From positions 16,680 to 80,679 of the forward strand of contig JAKVKC010000009.1 of assembly GCA_022486705.1 (NCBI GenBank): 64,000 nucleotides of DNA, given 5' to 3'. The notes beneath the pieces were generated by a model that saw only the letters and a list, made by a program, of their open reading frames with translations, made no database searches and was not told the origin of the DNA. This DNA comes from Solobacterium sp. (lineage in GTDB: Bacteria; Bacillota_I; Bacilli_A; Erysipelotrichales; Erysipelotrichaceae). A program made the position numbers and the translations under genes. Positions 8,827-17,666 of the stretch are shown piece after piece (the stretch's first letter is position 1; each line of letters opens with the position of its first letter).

Positions 8827-10875
8827 ATGAAGAGATTAGTCAGTATCATAGCAAGTGCTGCTATGATGATCGGACTGTCGCCAGTGTGTTTGGGGACAGC
8901 AGCGAACGCAGCCGGCAACGAAGCAAGTGTTGACGGAACAGAGTATGCAACATTGAAAGAAGCAGTGGATCATGCGGCAGATAACAGTACCATTACTGTT
9001 CTGCAGGATGCAGCAATTTCACAGGATCTGGATTTCACCAAAGCAGGTCTGACACTGGATCTCAATGGCAAAATGATTTCCACGGATGGAAAAGCATTCA
9101 ATGTGAAGTCCGGCAGTTTATCAGTAACCGGAAATGGATCTGTTACAGATGATCATAGCTTTGATCAGAAAGCTTATGAACCTATGTTCGATGTCAATGG
9201 CGGTTCTCTGACCATCAGCACCGGCACGTATACTTCAAAAGAGATTGAAATTGTCAGAGTTGAAAATGGAACTGCTGATATTCTTGGCGGTTCATTTGTC
9301 TGCAATGGAACAAACATTCCGGATAAGGGCAAATGCATCATGGTCGCTAATGGATCGAGTGCAAAGCTGACAATTGAAGCAGGTACACTGACGGCGGTTA
9401 CGGAAAATACAACGACTGCCGGAGGTGACCTTTGCGGTATGAATGGCGTTGCGGCTTTCAATGGCGGCACAATCGTTTTAGGTAAGCAGAGCAATGGAAC
9501 CGGTCCTACGATCACGGCGGATTACAGTGTGATTGGCGGCAACAATATATATTCACCAGCCAATGTTACGGTCTACGGCGGCAAATATATCATGGACGCT
9601 GCTTCAGACAGAAAGGCTGGTTCATCTGAAAAGTTTGATACGGTGATCTATATGCCATGCAATGGCAATCTGAATATCTACGGCGGTACGTTTGATGCCA
9701 CTTCGGGTCCTGCTTCGCATGTAATTTCGGTGCCATACAGCAACACGGCAGCAAATATCAATATTGCCGGCGGCTACTTCAAAGCAAACACGGCAAGTTC
9801 AGTATTCTATATTGGCAATCAGACAGCGACATACGGCACTGGAAAGCCATCCATTTCTATAACACATGGCAGCTATACAGACAATCCGATTGCGTATGTA
9901 AAAGAAGGATATTCTGTTCATGAAATAAATGACAGCGGCTGCAAATATACGGTCATTGTAGCATTGAGCACAAAAACAGCGACAGTTACCGCATCCACTG
10001 TTGATGACAGCCAGATCAGTACACCTGAGGGTGAAAAAGAAATGACAGCAGCCGATAAGACTGCTCTGCTTGAAACAGCTGCGGCGGTGAAACCAGCAGC
10101 CGATGATACTGCCATGAAAAAGGCAGCGCAGGCAGTGAAGCCTTCCAAGACAGCTGAAGAAGCACGCAAAACACTGGAGGCTGCGACTAAGACATCGACA
10201 GCAGGTCAGGATATCAATTTTGTTGTAAAAGCATTGTTCAATGTAAAACCTGAATACTATAATGCTGAAACTAATGAGATCACAATGGATATCAAGCCGA
10301 TGTATGAAGTCTATGCAACAACATCAGAAGATACAACGGTGAATAAGAATAATTCTGTAATGATCGAATCCGGTGTCTTGGATACAGGAACAAAGCCAGT
10401 TGAGATCACCACAGAGATCCCATCCAGCATGGCCGTATCTGATGGCAACGGCGGTTATAAGCCGCTGTCGATCAGACATGAAAAAGAGAATGGCAATGTC
10501 TATTACTATACGGCATCTGTTGCTAAGACTGGCAATGTATACAATGCGACATTTACGGTAACTCATGGCTTCAGTCAGTTTACCCTGATGCCAGTCAACA
10601 GCAGTGTAGTGAAAGTGAACTTTGACACTGTAGAAAAGGCATATGCGATCAATGATATCAGCAGTTCTCTGCCAAGCACATCGAAAGACGGATATACATT
10701 TACCGGCTGGAAGTTTGATGGCATTGACGGTGTTTATAACAGTCTGACAGAAGATCTGTTCAAGGCACTGACAAAAAATGGCAGTGCATCAGTAACTGCA
10801 TATGCACAGTTTACGCAGGATCCTGCGGGAAGCCCGACAGATGACTATGTGGCGCCGGATACAGCTGTAAAGTAA
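8827..10875 (+). CDS. Secreted beta-helix protein with a C-terminal repeat domain
   Basis: A 682-residue exported protein. A signal peptide spans about residues 1-30 (basic start, hydrophobic core, cut near ANAA). Residues about 35-375 form a right-handed beta-helix-like region: short repeats with G-G-x-(F/Y/T) turns such as ILGGSFVCNG, VYGGKYIMDA, IYGGTFDATSG and IAGGYFKANT. An Ala/Lys-rich helical segment follows (about 400-455). The end resembles an InlB B-repeat (Listeria-Bacteroides repeat), for example GYTFTGWKFDG. No membrane anchor or LPXTG is present; the protein ends APDTAVK. Likely a cell-surface or released adhesion or carbohydrate-binding protein; no catalytic residues are recognisable. 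Single-gene unit with its own promoter and terminator. Confidence 0.75.
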   Translation: MKRLVSIIASAAMMIGLSPVCLGTAANAAGNEASVDGTEYATLKEAVDHAADNSTITVLQDAAISQDLDFTKAGLTLDLNGKMISTDGKAFNVKSGSLSVTGNGSVTDDHSFDQKAYEPMFDVNGGSLTISTGTYTSKEIEIVRVENGTADILGGSFVCNGTNIPDKGKCIMVANGSSAKLTIEAGTLTAVTENTTTAGGDLCGMNGVAAFNGGTIVLGKQSNGTGPTITADYSVIGGNNIYSPANVTVYGGKYIMDAASDRKAGSSEKFDTVIYMPCNGNLNIYGGTFDATSGPASHVISVPYSNTAANINIAGGYFKANTASSVFYIGNQTATYGTGKPSISITHGSYTDNPIAYVKEGYSVHEINDSGCKYTVIVALSTKTATVTASTVDDSQISTPEGEKEMTAADKTALLETAAAVKPAADDTAMKKAAQAVKPSKTAEEARKTLEAATKTSTAGQDINFVVKALFNVKPEYYNAETNEITMDIKPMYEVYATTSEDTTVNKNNSVMIESGVLDTGTKPVEITTEIPSSMAVSDGNGGYKPLSIRHEKENGNVYYYTASVAKTGNVYNATFTVTHGFSQFTLMPVNSSVVKVNFDTVEKAYAINDISSSLPSTSKDGYTFTGWKFDGIDGVYNSLTEDLFKALTKNGSASVTAYAQFTQDPAGSPTDDYVAPDTAVK

Positions 10876-10890
10876 GAATTTATAAATGAG

Positions 10891-10920
10891 AGAACAGTGC
10901 CTTCATGGACTGTTCTTTTT
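10891..10920 (+). terminator. Intrinsic terminator after the secreted beta-helix protein gene
   Basis: AGAACAGT pairs with ACTGTTCT around a ten-base loop, followed by four further T. Confidence 0.88.
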
Positions 10921-11054
10921 GCATACTCTGACAGCAGACAGAAAAGCTATTCTGTCATTCATTCCTTTGAAAAGCAGTCGAATTATAAAGATGAATGTAG
11001 TATATTTAAAGCAGAGATCCAGTATAAAAATTGATCATTAAAAGGGGAAATCTT

Positions 11055-12992
11055 ATGACAAAGACAAAGAGCATCATAAGCAGTCAGCCGAAAGCAGAGC
11101 CTGCTTTCTTTACTGAATATGATCGGTATTTATTCGGCAATGGACGGGACTACAAGATCTATGAGAAGATGGGCGCACATCCGGCGGTCATCCATCAGAA
11201 GAAAGGCATGCGCTTTGATGTATGGGCACCGCATGCCAAAAGAGTTTCCATTATCTGTGAAAGAAACGGCTGGGATATCAAAGCAAATTATTTAAAGCCG
11301 CTGGATCGCAGCGGGGTATTTGAAGGCTTCCAGGAAGGCATGTCAACCGGGGAATTATATAAGTATGCCATTGAAACAGAGCAGGGAAAGATCCTGTATA
11401 AAGCAGATCCTTATGCTTTCTATGCAGAGATGCGTCCGGGGACAGCATCCTGTACAGCAGATATCACAAAGTTCAAATGGCATGATGCCAAATGGATGCA
11501 GGAGAGAAAAGAACAGAATACCTTTGCTTCGCCGATGTCGATCTATGAATGCCATTTAGGTTCTTGGCGCAAGCAGAACGACGGCAGTGCAGATGGCTTC
11601 ATGAATTATCGTGAATTGGCCAAGGAGCTGACTGACTACTGCTGTCACATGGGATATACGCATGTAGAGCTGATGGGCATTGCCGAGCATCCTTTTGATG
11701 GATCATGGGGCTATCAGGTCACAGGATATTATGCACCGACCAGCCGCTATGGTACACCAGAAGATTTTATGTTCTTCATCAATCATCTTCATCTTCACGG
11801 CATCGGGGTCATTCTGGATTGGGTGCCGGCACATTTTCCGAAGGATGCGCATGGCTTAGCGGACTTCGACGGTACGCCGACCTATGAGTATGCGGATCCC
11901 CGCAAGGGCGAACATCCGGAATGGGGCACAAAGATCTTTGATTACACAAAGAATGAAGTCAAGAATTTTCTGATCGGCAATGCATTGTTCTGGTTCGATG
12001 AATACCATATTGATGGACTTCGGGTGGATGCGGTGGCGTCCATGCTGTATCTGGACTATGGCCGCAAACAGGGAGAATGGGTACCGAATAAATATGGATC
12101 CAACGGCAACCTGGAAGCGATTGAATTCTTTAAGCATCTGAATTCTGTGATCCGCGGCAGAAAAGACGGAACGATCATCATTGCGGAGGAAAGCACAGCC
12201 TGGCCTAAAGTGACAGAAGCACCTGAGAATGACGGCCTTGGTTTCACATATAAATGGAATATGGGCTGGATGCATGATTTTCTGGACTATATGAAACTGG
12301 ATCCGCTGTTCCGCAAGGGAGCGCATAATAAGATGACCTTCGGTATGTCCTATGCGGCCAGTGAAAAATTCATTCTTGTCTTATCGCATGATGAAGTTGT
12401 TCATCTGAAATGTTCGATGATCAATAAAATGCCTGGATGTGAAGTGGATAAATTCCGGAATCTGAAGTGCGGCTATCTCTTTATGTTCGGCCATGCCGGA
12501 AAGAAACTGCTGTTCATGGGACAGGATTTCGGGCAGAGCCATGAATGGGATGAGAAGGTGCAGCTGAGCTGGGATGAAGCAGAACAGCCGCTGAACAAGG
12601 ATCTGCAGAACTTTGTCAAAGATCTTCTTCATCTGTATAAAAAATATCCTGCTTTCTATGCCAAGGATGATTCCTGGGATGGCTTCCAGTGGATGAATGC
12701 AGATGATGCGGAACGTTCGATCTATTCCTTTGTCAGAAGAGACGGTACGGGGAAGAACAGTCTTCTCTTTATTGTCAATATGACCCCGATGGAAAGAAAC
12801 GGCTATATGGTGGGCGCCCCGCATGCCGGCAGGTATACACTGCTGCTGGATCGCGATGGTGCTGTTTCCATACAGGATGGAAAGAGGACGCAGTATACAG
12901 CCTTGAAAGGCGAATGCGATCATCAGAAGTACCATCTTACGTTTGATCTTCCGCCATATGGATGCGCCATATTTAAATTCAATGAAAAATAA
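11055..12992 (+). CDS. glgB: 1,4-alpha-glucan branching enzyme
   Basis: A 645-residue GH13 branching enzyme that makes alpha-1,6 branches in glycogen. An N-terminal CBM48-like domain (FDVWAPHAKRVSIICERNGW) precedes the catalytic barrel. The nucleophile is D325 in GLRVDAVAS, the acid/base E378 in IIAEEST, and the third acidic residue D446 in LSHDEVVH. The segment WGYQVTGYYAPTSRYG is typical of GlgB. The ATG at 11055 is chosen because AAAGGGGAAA lies seven bases upstream; a TTG 24 bases earlier has no such site. It stands alone: no glgC, glgA or glgP is in the window, so its precursor pathway must be elsewhere. Confidence 0.93.
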   Translation: MTKTKSIISSQPKAEPAFFTEYDRYLFGNGRDYKIYEKMGAHPAVIHQKKGMRFDVWAPHAKRVSIICERNGWDIKANYLKPLDRSGVFEGFQEGMSTGELYKYAIETEQGKILYKADPYAFYAEMRPGTASCTADITKFKWHDAKWMQERKEQNTFASPMSIYECHLGSWRKQNDGSADGFMNYRELAKELTDYCCHMGYTHVELMGIAEHPFDGSWGYQVTGYYAPTSRYGTPEDFMFFINHLHLHGIGVILDWVPAHFPKDAHGLADFDGTPTYEYADPRKGEHPEWGTKIFDYTKNEVKNFLIGNALFWFDEYHIDGLRVDAVASMLYLDYGRKQGEWVPNKYGSNGNLEAIEFFKHLNSVIRGRKDGTIIIAEESTAWPKVTEAPENDGLGFTYKWNMGWMHDFLDYMKLDPLFRKGAHNKMTFGMSYAASEKFILVLSHDEVVHLKCSMINKMPGCEVDKFRNLKCGYLFMFGHAGKKLLFMGQDFGQSHEWDEKVQLSWDEAEQPLNKDLQNFVKDLLHLYKKYPAFYAKDDSWDGFQWMNADDAERSIYSFVRRDGTGKNSLLFIVNMTPMERNGYMVGAPHAGRYTLLLDRDGAVSIQDGKRTQYTALKGECDHQKYHLTFDLPPYGCAIFKFNEK

Positions 12993-12997
12993 TAAAA

Positions 12998-13029
12998 CTG
13001 CTGCAGAATATTCTGCAGCAGCATTTTTT
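12998..13029. terminator. Bidirectional terminator between glgB and metK
   Basis: CTGCTGCAGAA pairs perfectly with TTCTGCAGCAG around two bases. Six T follow on the plus strand and an A-rich run on the other side serves the minus strand. The plus-strand T-run overlaps the metK stop codon region. Confidence 0.9.
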
Positions 13030-14119
13030 AGAAATTGATCTTTTTGAACTGTTCCCAAGGAAGGTCTTTCTTGCCGAAGTGTCCGTAGTTGACGGTCTTC
13101 TTGTAGATCGGCTGTCTGAGGTTCAGCTCTTTGATGATGTTCGATACAGAGAAGTCGAAGTTCTTCAGAACGATCTCCTGCAGTTCATCATCGCTGTACT
13201 TGGATGTGCCGAAGGACTGTACATAGACAGAAGTTGGCTTTGGCTCACCGATGGCATAGGAGAGCTGCAGCTGGCACTTATGTGCTAAGCCATTGGCAAC
13301 AATGTTGCGGCAGACATAGCGGGCATAGTATGCAGCGGAACGGTCGACCTTAGTTGGGTCTTTGCTGGAGAAGCAGCCGCCGCCGATCGGTGCATATCCG
13401 CCATAGGAATCAACGACGATCTTGCGTCCGGTCGTACCGGAATCGCCCCAGGATCCGCCCAGAACGAAGCTTCCGGATGGGTTGATCAGATATTTTGTAT
13501 CTGCATCTACCAGCTTTGCATCTACAACTGGCTTGATGACTTTTTCCATAACGATCTTCTTGATCTCTTCCTGCGATACATCTGCTGTATGCTGGGTAGA
13601 AACAACGATCGTATCAATTCTTGCAAGCTTGCCGTCAACATATTCGCATGTGACCTGTGTCTTGCCGTCCGGTCTTAAGCATGGTGTCTGTCTTCTGACT
13701 TCTTCCAGCTTCTTGGCCAGCTTATGCGCACAGTCGATCGCAAATGGCATCAGATCATCGGTCTCATCATCAGCGTAGCCGAACATGATGCCCTGATCGC
13801 CAGCCGAGATCTCATCATGTGCAACCGCACCGTTGATCTCAGAAGACTGTTTGTTGACCTTGACCATGACATGATATTCTTCATCATAGCCAATTTCCTT
13901 CATTGCATTCAAAGCGATTTTTTCATAATCGATGTCAGCCTTTGTTCCGGCTTCGCCATAGATCAGGATCAGATCATCTTTGATCGTGCACTCAACTGCC
14001 ATGTGGGATTCTGGATCCTGGGCAATTGCTGCATCAAGGATCGAGTCTGCGATATAATCACAGACCTTGTCTGGATGTCCGCTTGTAACGGACTCGGATG
14101 TAAAAAATACTTTTGACAT
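13028..14119 (-). CDS. metK: S-adenosylmethionine synthetase
   Basis: A 363-residue MetK that makes SAM from methionine and ATP. Motifs: TSESVTSGHPDKVCDYIAD at the N-terminus, DEISAGDQGIMFGYA in the middle, GRKIVVDSYGG, and DPTKVDRSAAYYARYV near residues 260-275. It ends YGHFGKKDLPWEQFKKINF. It is about 35 residues shorter than the usual MetK of 390-400, through a shorter central segment and a missing C-terminal tail; catalytic regions are intact. AGGAGAA precedes the ATG. The 5' region carries a structured leader with its own promoter (see 14120-14280). Confidence 0.96.
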   Translation of the reverse strand: MSKVFFTSESVTSGHPDKVCDYIADSILDAAIAQDPESHMAVECTIKDDLILIYGEAGTKADIDYEKIALNAMKEIGYDEEYHVMVKVNKQSSEINGAVAHDEISAGDQGIMFGYADDETDDLMPFAIDCAHKLAKKLEEVRRQTPCLRPDGKTQVTCEYVDGKLARIDTIVVSTQHTADVSQEEIKKIVMEKVIKPVVDAKLVDADTKYLINPSGSFVLGGSWGDSGTTGRKIVVDSYGGYAPIGGGCFSSKDPTKVDRSAAYYARYVCRNIVANGLAHKCQLQLSYAIGEPKPTSVYVQSFGTSKYSDDELQEIVLKNFDFSVSNIIKELNLRQPIYKKTVNYGHFGKKDLPWEQFKKINF

Positions 14120-14140
14120 AAAAAATTCTCCTTTTCTTGT

Positions 14141-14274
14141 CTTTTTTAACGAAAGCTGAGAAAGAGAATTTATCAGACTCTTTCTTTATCGTTGTCAGCT
14201 TTACCACCTTACCCTAGGGCAGGCTGGTATGGGATCGCTGAGCTGACTCTCTCACCCATTCTTGATAAAAGACT
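14141..14274 (-). ncRNA. metK leader, S-box (SAM-I/SAM-IV superfamily)-like riboswitch without P4
   Basis: Read on the minus strand. P1 pairs TTTATC (14269-14264) with GATAAA (14190-14185). After P1 comes ATCAAGA, as in S-box RNAs. P2 pairs ATGGG with CCCAT and encloses GAGAGA, where SAM-I has a GAGGGA kink-turn. P3 opens with ACC and closes with AAGGTGGTAA, close to the SAM-I joining sequence AAGGTGCTAA. A P2-loop strand GTCAGCT is complementary to AGCTGAC at 14200-14194, giving a pseudoknot. The P4 hairpin of SAM-I is absent. Downstream, TCAGCTTT (14158-14151) can capture the same AAAGCTGA strand, and GAAAGAG/CTCTTTC extends that alternative stem. There is no T-run, so control may be translational. 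Class assignment is by eye. Confidence 0.72.
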
Positions 14275-14279
14275 CCATT

Positions 14280-14308
14280 ATTAAAGCATTGCCCTTGATC
14301 AGAGTCAA
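14280..14308 (-). promoter_or_regulatory. metK promoter
   Basis: Minus strand TTGACT and TTTAAT with a 17-base spacer and a TGC extension before the -10 box. The predicted start (about 14273) falls exactly at the 5' side of riboswitch helix P1. Confidence 0.8.
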
Positions 14309-14366
14309 TTCTTATGACCTATACACATTTGAGTTTCTGTAAATACTTCAAAACGGGGGCCTTGCA

Positions 14367-14375
14367 TGCTAAAAT
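14367..14375 (+). promoter_or_regulatory. Extended -10 promoter of the AI-2E family permease gene
   Basis: TGC followed by TAAAAT. The predicted start near 14382 leaves a leader of about 11 bases that begins at the GAGGT ribosome site. No good -35 box is visible. Confidence 0.5.
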
Positions 14376-14392
14376 ACATGCGAGGTACAAAA

Positions 14393-15547
14393 ATGAAAAT
14401 TAAAGATCTGATGAGCGATGAAGCCAAGACCAATATGCTGTCGTATGCTGGTGCGGGCTGTATCATCGTACTGTTCTATCTGCTGGTGAGCCATCTGCCT
14501 GTTCTGGGCAATGGCATTAAAATAATCTGGGATGCACTGTCGCCTTTTATTTATGGCTTTATCTTTGCTTTCTTAGTCAAACCGTTCCGTGTCCTGATGG
14601 AAGAAAAATGGCTGAAGAAGAAAGATTGGAGCTTTAAGAAAAAGCGCCTGCTCGCCACGATCTTTGCCATGACGGTCTTTATCCTGATCCTGGTGGCTTT
14701 TGTGGCGGTCCTGCTGCCGCAGCTGGTCTCTTCGATTACTTCTTTTGTGAAATCATTCAGTACATATCTGGAGAATTTTGAAAAGCTGCTGAATCCGGAC
14801 AATGCGTCGTCACCGCAGATGGCAGAGCTGATCACGGCGATCAATTCCGGTCTGAATTCAGCCCTCAGTTCCATCTCTGATTGGCTTACCGGTGCTTCCG
14901 GAGGGATCCAGAAGATCCTGTCTGCCGGTATGAGCTTTGTCAAAGGAACATTCAATTTCCTGATCGGCATCATCGCAGCTGCCTATATGCTGTATGATGA
15001 AGAAAAGTTCAAGCATACCTTCAAAAAGCTTTTCTACGGCATCCTGCCGCAGAAGGGCGCAGATTGGATCGTCTATGTCTATCATCTGAACAAAGTCGCT
15101 TTCAATGCCTTTATCTTCGGCAAGCTCATTGATTCTCTTATTATTGGGATCCTGTGCTATATCTGTGTTGCTTTGATGAAGATGCCATATCCGGTGCTGA
15201 TCGCTGTGGTGGTCGGCGTGACCAATGTGATCCCGGTATTCGGACCGTTCATCGGTGCGATCCCGTGCCTGATCATCCTGGTCGTGATCGATCCATGGTC
15301 GGCTTTGAAGTTCCTGATCTTTATCTTCATCCTGCAGCAGTTCGACGGCAATCTGCTGGGACCGAAGATCTTGGGCGGATCGCTTGGTCTGCCGACTTTA
15401 TGGATCATGTTTGCCATCATTGTCGGAGGTTCTCTGTTCGGCATCCCTGGCATGGTCGTCGGTGTACCGATCTTCTCGGTGCTGTATACTCTGATCCGCG
15501 ATTGGATCAATGCCAGTTTAAAGAAAAAAGAGATCAAAATGGAATGA
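14393..15547 (+). CDS. AI-2E family transporter (UPF0118 membrane protein)
   Basis: A 384-residue polytopic membrane protein of the AI-2E transporter/UPF0118 family. About eight helices are visible, with two at the N-terminus (IIVLFYLLVSHLPVLGNGI and ISPFIYGFIFAFLV-like), a large amphipathic central region with Ser-rich helices, and a C-terminal block containing GVTNVIPVFGPFIGAIP and LQQFDGNLLGPKILG, the family's conserved patterns. Members include quorum-signal exporters and sodium/proton antiporters, so the substrate is not known. ATG at 14393 follows GAGGT. Transcribed alone, divergent from metK. Confidence 0.85.
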   Translation: MKIKDLMSDEAKTNMLSYAGAGCIIVLFYLLVSHLPVLGNGIKIIWDALSPFIYGFIFAFLVKPFRVLMEEKWLKKKDWSFKKKRLLATIFAMTVFILILVAFVAVLLPQLVSSITSFVKSFSTYLENFEKLLNPDNASSPQMAELITAINSGLNSALSSISDWLTGASGGIQKILSAGMSFVKGTFNFLIGIIAAAYMLYDEEKFKHTFKKLFYGILPQKGADWIVYVYHLNKVAFNAFIFGKLIDSLIIGILCYICVALMKMPYPVLIAVVVGVTNVIPVFGPFIGAIPCLIILVVIDPWSALKFLIFIFILQQFDGNLLGPKILGGSLGLPTLWIMFAIIVGGSLFGIPGMVVGVPIFSVLYTLIRDWINASLKKKEIKME

Positions 15548-15551
15548 ACAG

Positions 15552-15583
15552 GATCGCAGACAGAAATGTCTGTGATCTTTTTT
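15552..15583 (+). terminator. Intrinsic terminator after the AI-2E family gene
   Basis: GATCGCAGACA pairs with TGTCTGTGATC (one G-U) around GAAA, followed by six T. Confidence 0.92.
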
Positions 15584-15602
15584 GAACGGAAGAGGGATGC
15601 AT

Positions 15603-15639
15603 AAAAAAAAGACCGGTGCCTGCGCATCAGTCCTGGTCT
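15603..15639 (-). terminator. Intrinsic terminator of the COG2509 gene, overlapping its stop codon
   Basis: On the minus strand AGACCAGG pairs with CCGGTCT (with a bulge) and eight T follow. The upstream arm lies within the last codons of the gene ending at 15627. Confidence 0.75.
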
Positions 15640-17183
15640 AGATCATGAATGATATTTTCTGCCTGCTTGATGCCATCAACGGCACTGGAGACAATGCCGC
15701 CCGCATAGCCGGCACCTTCACCTGCTGGGTAGAGCCCCTTGCAGGATACCGAGCATCCATCTTCGGTGCGCAGCAGACGGATCGGGGAAGAAGAACGGGA
15801 TTCCATGCCGATCATGATGCCTTGATCATCAAAGCCCTTGATCCGGCGGCCGAAGGTACGAAGGCCTTCTGCCAAAGCCGCATTGACTTTCTCAGAGAAC
15901 AGGGAGTGCATATCTTCCATCACGATCCCGCGCGGGAAAGAGGTTGGAATGACTGGTGTATCAGAAACGGTATGGGACAGATAGTCGCGAATATTCTGGC
16001 AGGGTGCTTCATAGCCATTGCGATAGGCATGCTTTTCCAGTTCCTGCTGGAAACGGAAACCGTCAAGCGGATCGCCATGATCGAAGTCGCTGCGGGGGAT
16101 CTGCACAAGGATCGCACTGTTGGCATTGGCACCGTCACGCTTGCTGAAGGACATGCCATTGACGGCCAAGGCATTCTTTTTGGCAGAGGATGGGATCACC
16201 ATGCCGCCTGGGCACATGCAGAAGGAGTATACACCGCGATTGATTTTTGTCTTGGCGGTCAATTGATAGGAAGCTGGTTCTAAATATGGGCTGCCGGCAG
16301 AATCGCCATAGGTGCATTGATCGATCATGCTCTGCAGATGCTCGACTCTGACGCCTGCCGCAAAATCTTTCTGTTCAATGGCAATGCCTTGGCGATACAG
16401 ATCCTGATATGTATCCGAAGCACTGTGGCCGGCGCATAGGATGATGTGGCTGCTCATAAAATCACCGGCATTGGTATGAATGCCTGTCACTTTATGATCG
16501 GCAGTGATCAGACCTTCCATGCGGGTATTGAAATGGATTTCACCGCCAAGAGAAAGGATCTTCTGACGGATGTTCTTCACAATGATCCTAAGTACATCTG
16601 TTCCTAAATGCGGACGATGCTGATAGGAAATGGCTGGATCGGCACCGGCTTCAATAAATTCATCAAATACTTTTCCGATCCGTACATTCTTCATCCGGGT
16701 CGTCAGCTTGCCGTCTGAAAAAGTCCCGGCGCCGCCTTCGCCAAACTGCACATTGGATTCCTCATCCAATTCACCTTTCTGAAAGAAGACATCAATATCC
16801 TTGGTGCGTTCTTCCACTGGTTTTCCGCGTTCAATGATGATCGGCTTCAGGCCGCATTCGGCCAGGACCAAGGCACTGAACATGCCAGCAGGACCGAAGC
16901 CCACAACGATCGGCCGTTCCATCTGCTTTGGCTGAAAAGCCGGCAGGACATAGGTCTCTTTTTCTTCGGCGGTCACATCTTTATTCCGCAGATATTTTTC
17001 TTCATTTCTGACTTGGGCATAGACAGTATAGGAATAATGCAGATGAGGACCGCGGGCATCCAGGCTCTGTCGGTCGATTTCAAAAGAAGAGATATCTTTC
17101 GGCAGACAATGGAGCTTTTTGGCAATAATATCAATACTCAGTGATTTATCAACTGGCACTTTGATCTGATGGATTTTTATCAT
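15627..17183 (-). CDS. COG2509-type FAD-dependent dehydrogenase
   Basis: A 518-residue flavoprotein of the uncharacterised COG2509 family. After a 90-residue N-terminal domain comes the dinucleotide fold (PIVVGFGPAGMFSALVLAECGLKPIIIERG) at about residue 90, then ESNVQFGEGGAGTFSDGKL, which is diagnostic for the family. C-terminal flavin-contacting motif: GLYPAGEGAGYAGGIVSSAVDG. Reaction unknown. The start MIKIHQIKVPVD matches the family's usual N-terminus, yet a TATAAT lies only seven bases upstream and there is no ribosome site, so the mRNA is probably leaderless. It is monocistronic. Confidence 0.9.
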   Translation of the reverse strand: MIKIHQIKVPVDKSLSIDIIAKKLHCLPKDISSFEIDRQSLDARGPHLHYSYTVYAQVRNEEKYLRNKDVTAEEKETYVLPAFQPKQMERPIVVGFGPAGMFSALVLAECGLKPIIIERGKPVEERTKDIDVFFQKGELDEESNVQFGEGGAGTFSDGKLTTRMKNVRIGKVFDEFIEAGADPAISYQHRPHLGTDVLRIIVKNIRQKILSLGGEIHFNTRMEGLITADHKVTGIHTNAGDFMSSHIILCAGHSASDTYQDLYRQGIAIEQKDFAAGVRVEHLQSMIDQCTYGDSAGSPYLEPASYQLTAKTKINRGVYSFCMCPGGMVIPSSAKKNALAVNGMSFSKRDGANANSAILVQIPRSDFDHGDPLDGFRFQQELEKHAYRNGYEAPCQNIRDYLSHTVSDTPVIPTSFPRGIVMEDMHSLFSEKVNAALAEGLRTFGRRIKGFDDQGIMIGMESRSSSPIRLLRTEDGCSVSCKGLYPAGEGAGYAGGIVSSAVDGIKQAENIIHDLDQD

Positions 17184-17190
17184 ATGGGGA

Positions 17191-17196
17191 ATTATA
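17191..17196 (-). promoter_or_regulatory. -10 box directly before the COG2509 start codon
   Basis: TATAAT on the minus strand ends seven bases before the ATG at 17183, so transcription should begin about one base before the start codon. No clear -35 box. Confidence 0.55.
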
Positions 17197-17299
17197 CACT
17201 ATTCATACTTTTATTTGGCTATTTCAAAGATAAATGATGCCGAATGCACAAAAATGAACAAAAGTATGCTAAGGTTAGGGGGTATTATTTGTACATTTA

Positions 17300-17311
17300 A
17301 CGAATGTTCGT
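17300..17311. promoter_or_regulatory. Palindrome upstream of the phage-regulator-like pair
   Basis: ACGAATGTTCGT: two ACGAA half-sites in inverted orientation with a two-base centre, ending just before the GGGGGAGGA ribosome site of the next gene. Candidate operator; the centre is too short for a Gram-positive LexA box. Confidence 0.45.
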
Positions 17312-17326
17312 GGGGGAGGATTCATT

Positions 17327-17662
17327 ATGGATTACAAAGAAAGCCAAGAAGCGTTCCGTGCTTCCTGCCGAGCCTATCGGAATGAAAAGGAAAACCTTGT
17401 GCGGTATAAGAATGCGCAGGGACTGAATGCACTGACAGAACAGATGGTCCGTTTCATGCAGGAAGACGTGGACTATGTGGACAGGATCTTGGACAGAATT
17501 GAAGAAAAATGCGGTACCAATGCAAGACTGATGATCTTCCTTCTTTTTGTCGAAGAAAGAACGCAGGTCGATATTGCGCATGAGTTCGGCATTACAAGAA
17601 GACAGGTCCAGTATTCAATGGATAAGTGGCTTCACGCCGCCTTGGACTATACAGGTGAGTAA
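17327..17662 (+). CDS. Small helix-turn-helix protein, phage regulator-like
   Basis: A 111-residue, mostly helical, charged protein. The C-terminal third contains a helix-turn-helix (TQVDIAHEFGITRRQVQYSMDKWL, about residues 80-103) like those in sigma-70 region 4 and phage late-gene activators. I recognise no specific family. GGGGGAGGA lies well placed before the ATG. The next gene starts five bases after the stop and is also regulator-like. No phage structural or integrase gene is nearby. The two-component genes follow in the same direction, so it may be part of their operon. Confidence 0.6.
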   Translation: MDYKESQEAFRASCRAYRNEKENLVRYKNAQGLNALTEQMVRFMQEDVDYVDRILDRIEEKCGTNARLMIFLLFVEERTQVDIAHEFGITRRQVQYSMDKWLHAALDYTGE

Positions 17663-17666
17663 GCAC

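Noticed and set aside
12381..13058. Minus-strand frame (225 codons) over the end of glgB and the terminator
   Set aside because: It crosses the glgB catalytic region and the shared terminator; no domain seen.
14120..14280. SMK-box (SAM-III) in the metK leader
   Set aside because: The SMK layout (short hairpin hiding the ribosome site) is not seen; the core fits the SAM-I/IV type better.
15645..16283. Plus-strand frame (212 codons) inside the COG2509 gene
   Set aside because: Shadow of a well-conserved flavoprotein gene on the other strand; no ribosome site.
17300..17311. LexA (SOS) box
   Set aside because: ACGAATGTTCGT resembles half-sites of CGAAC/GTTCG but the centre is two bases instead of four, so the spacing does not fit the Gram-positive LexA consensus.
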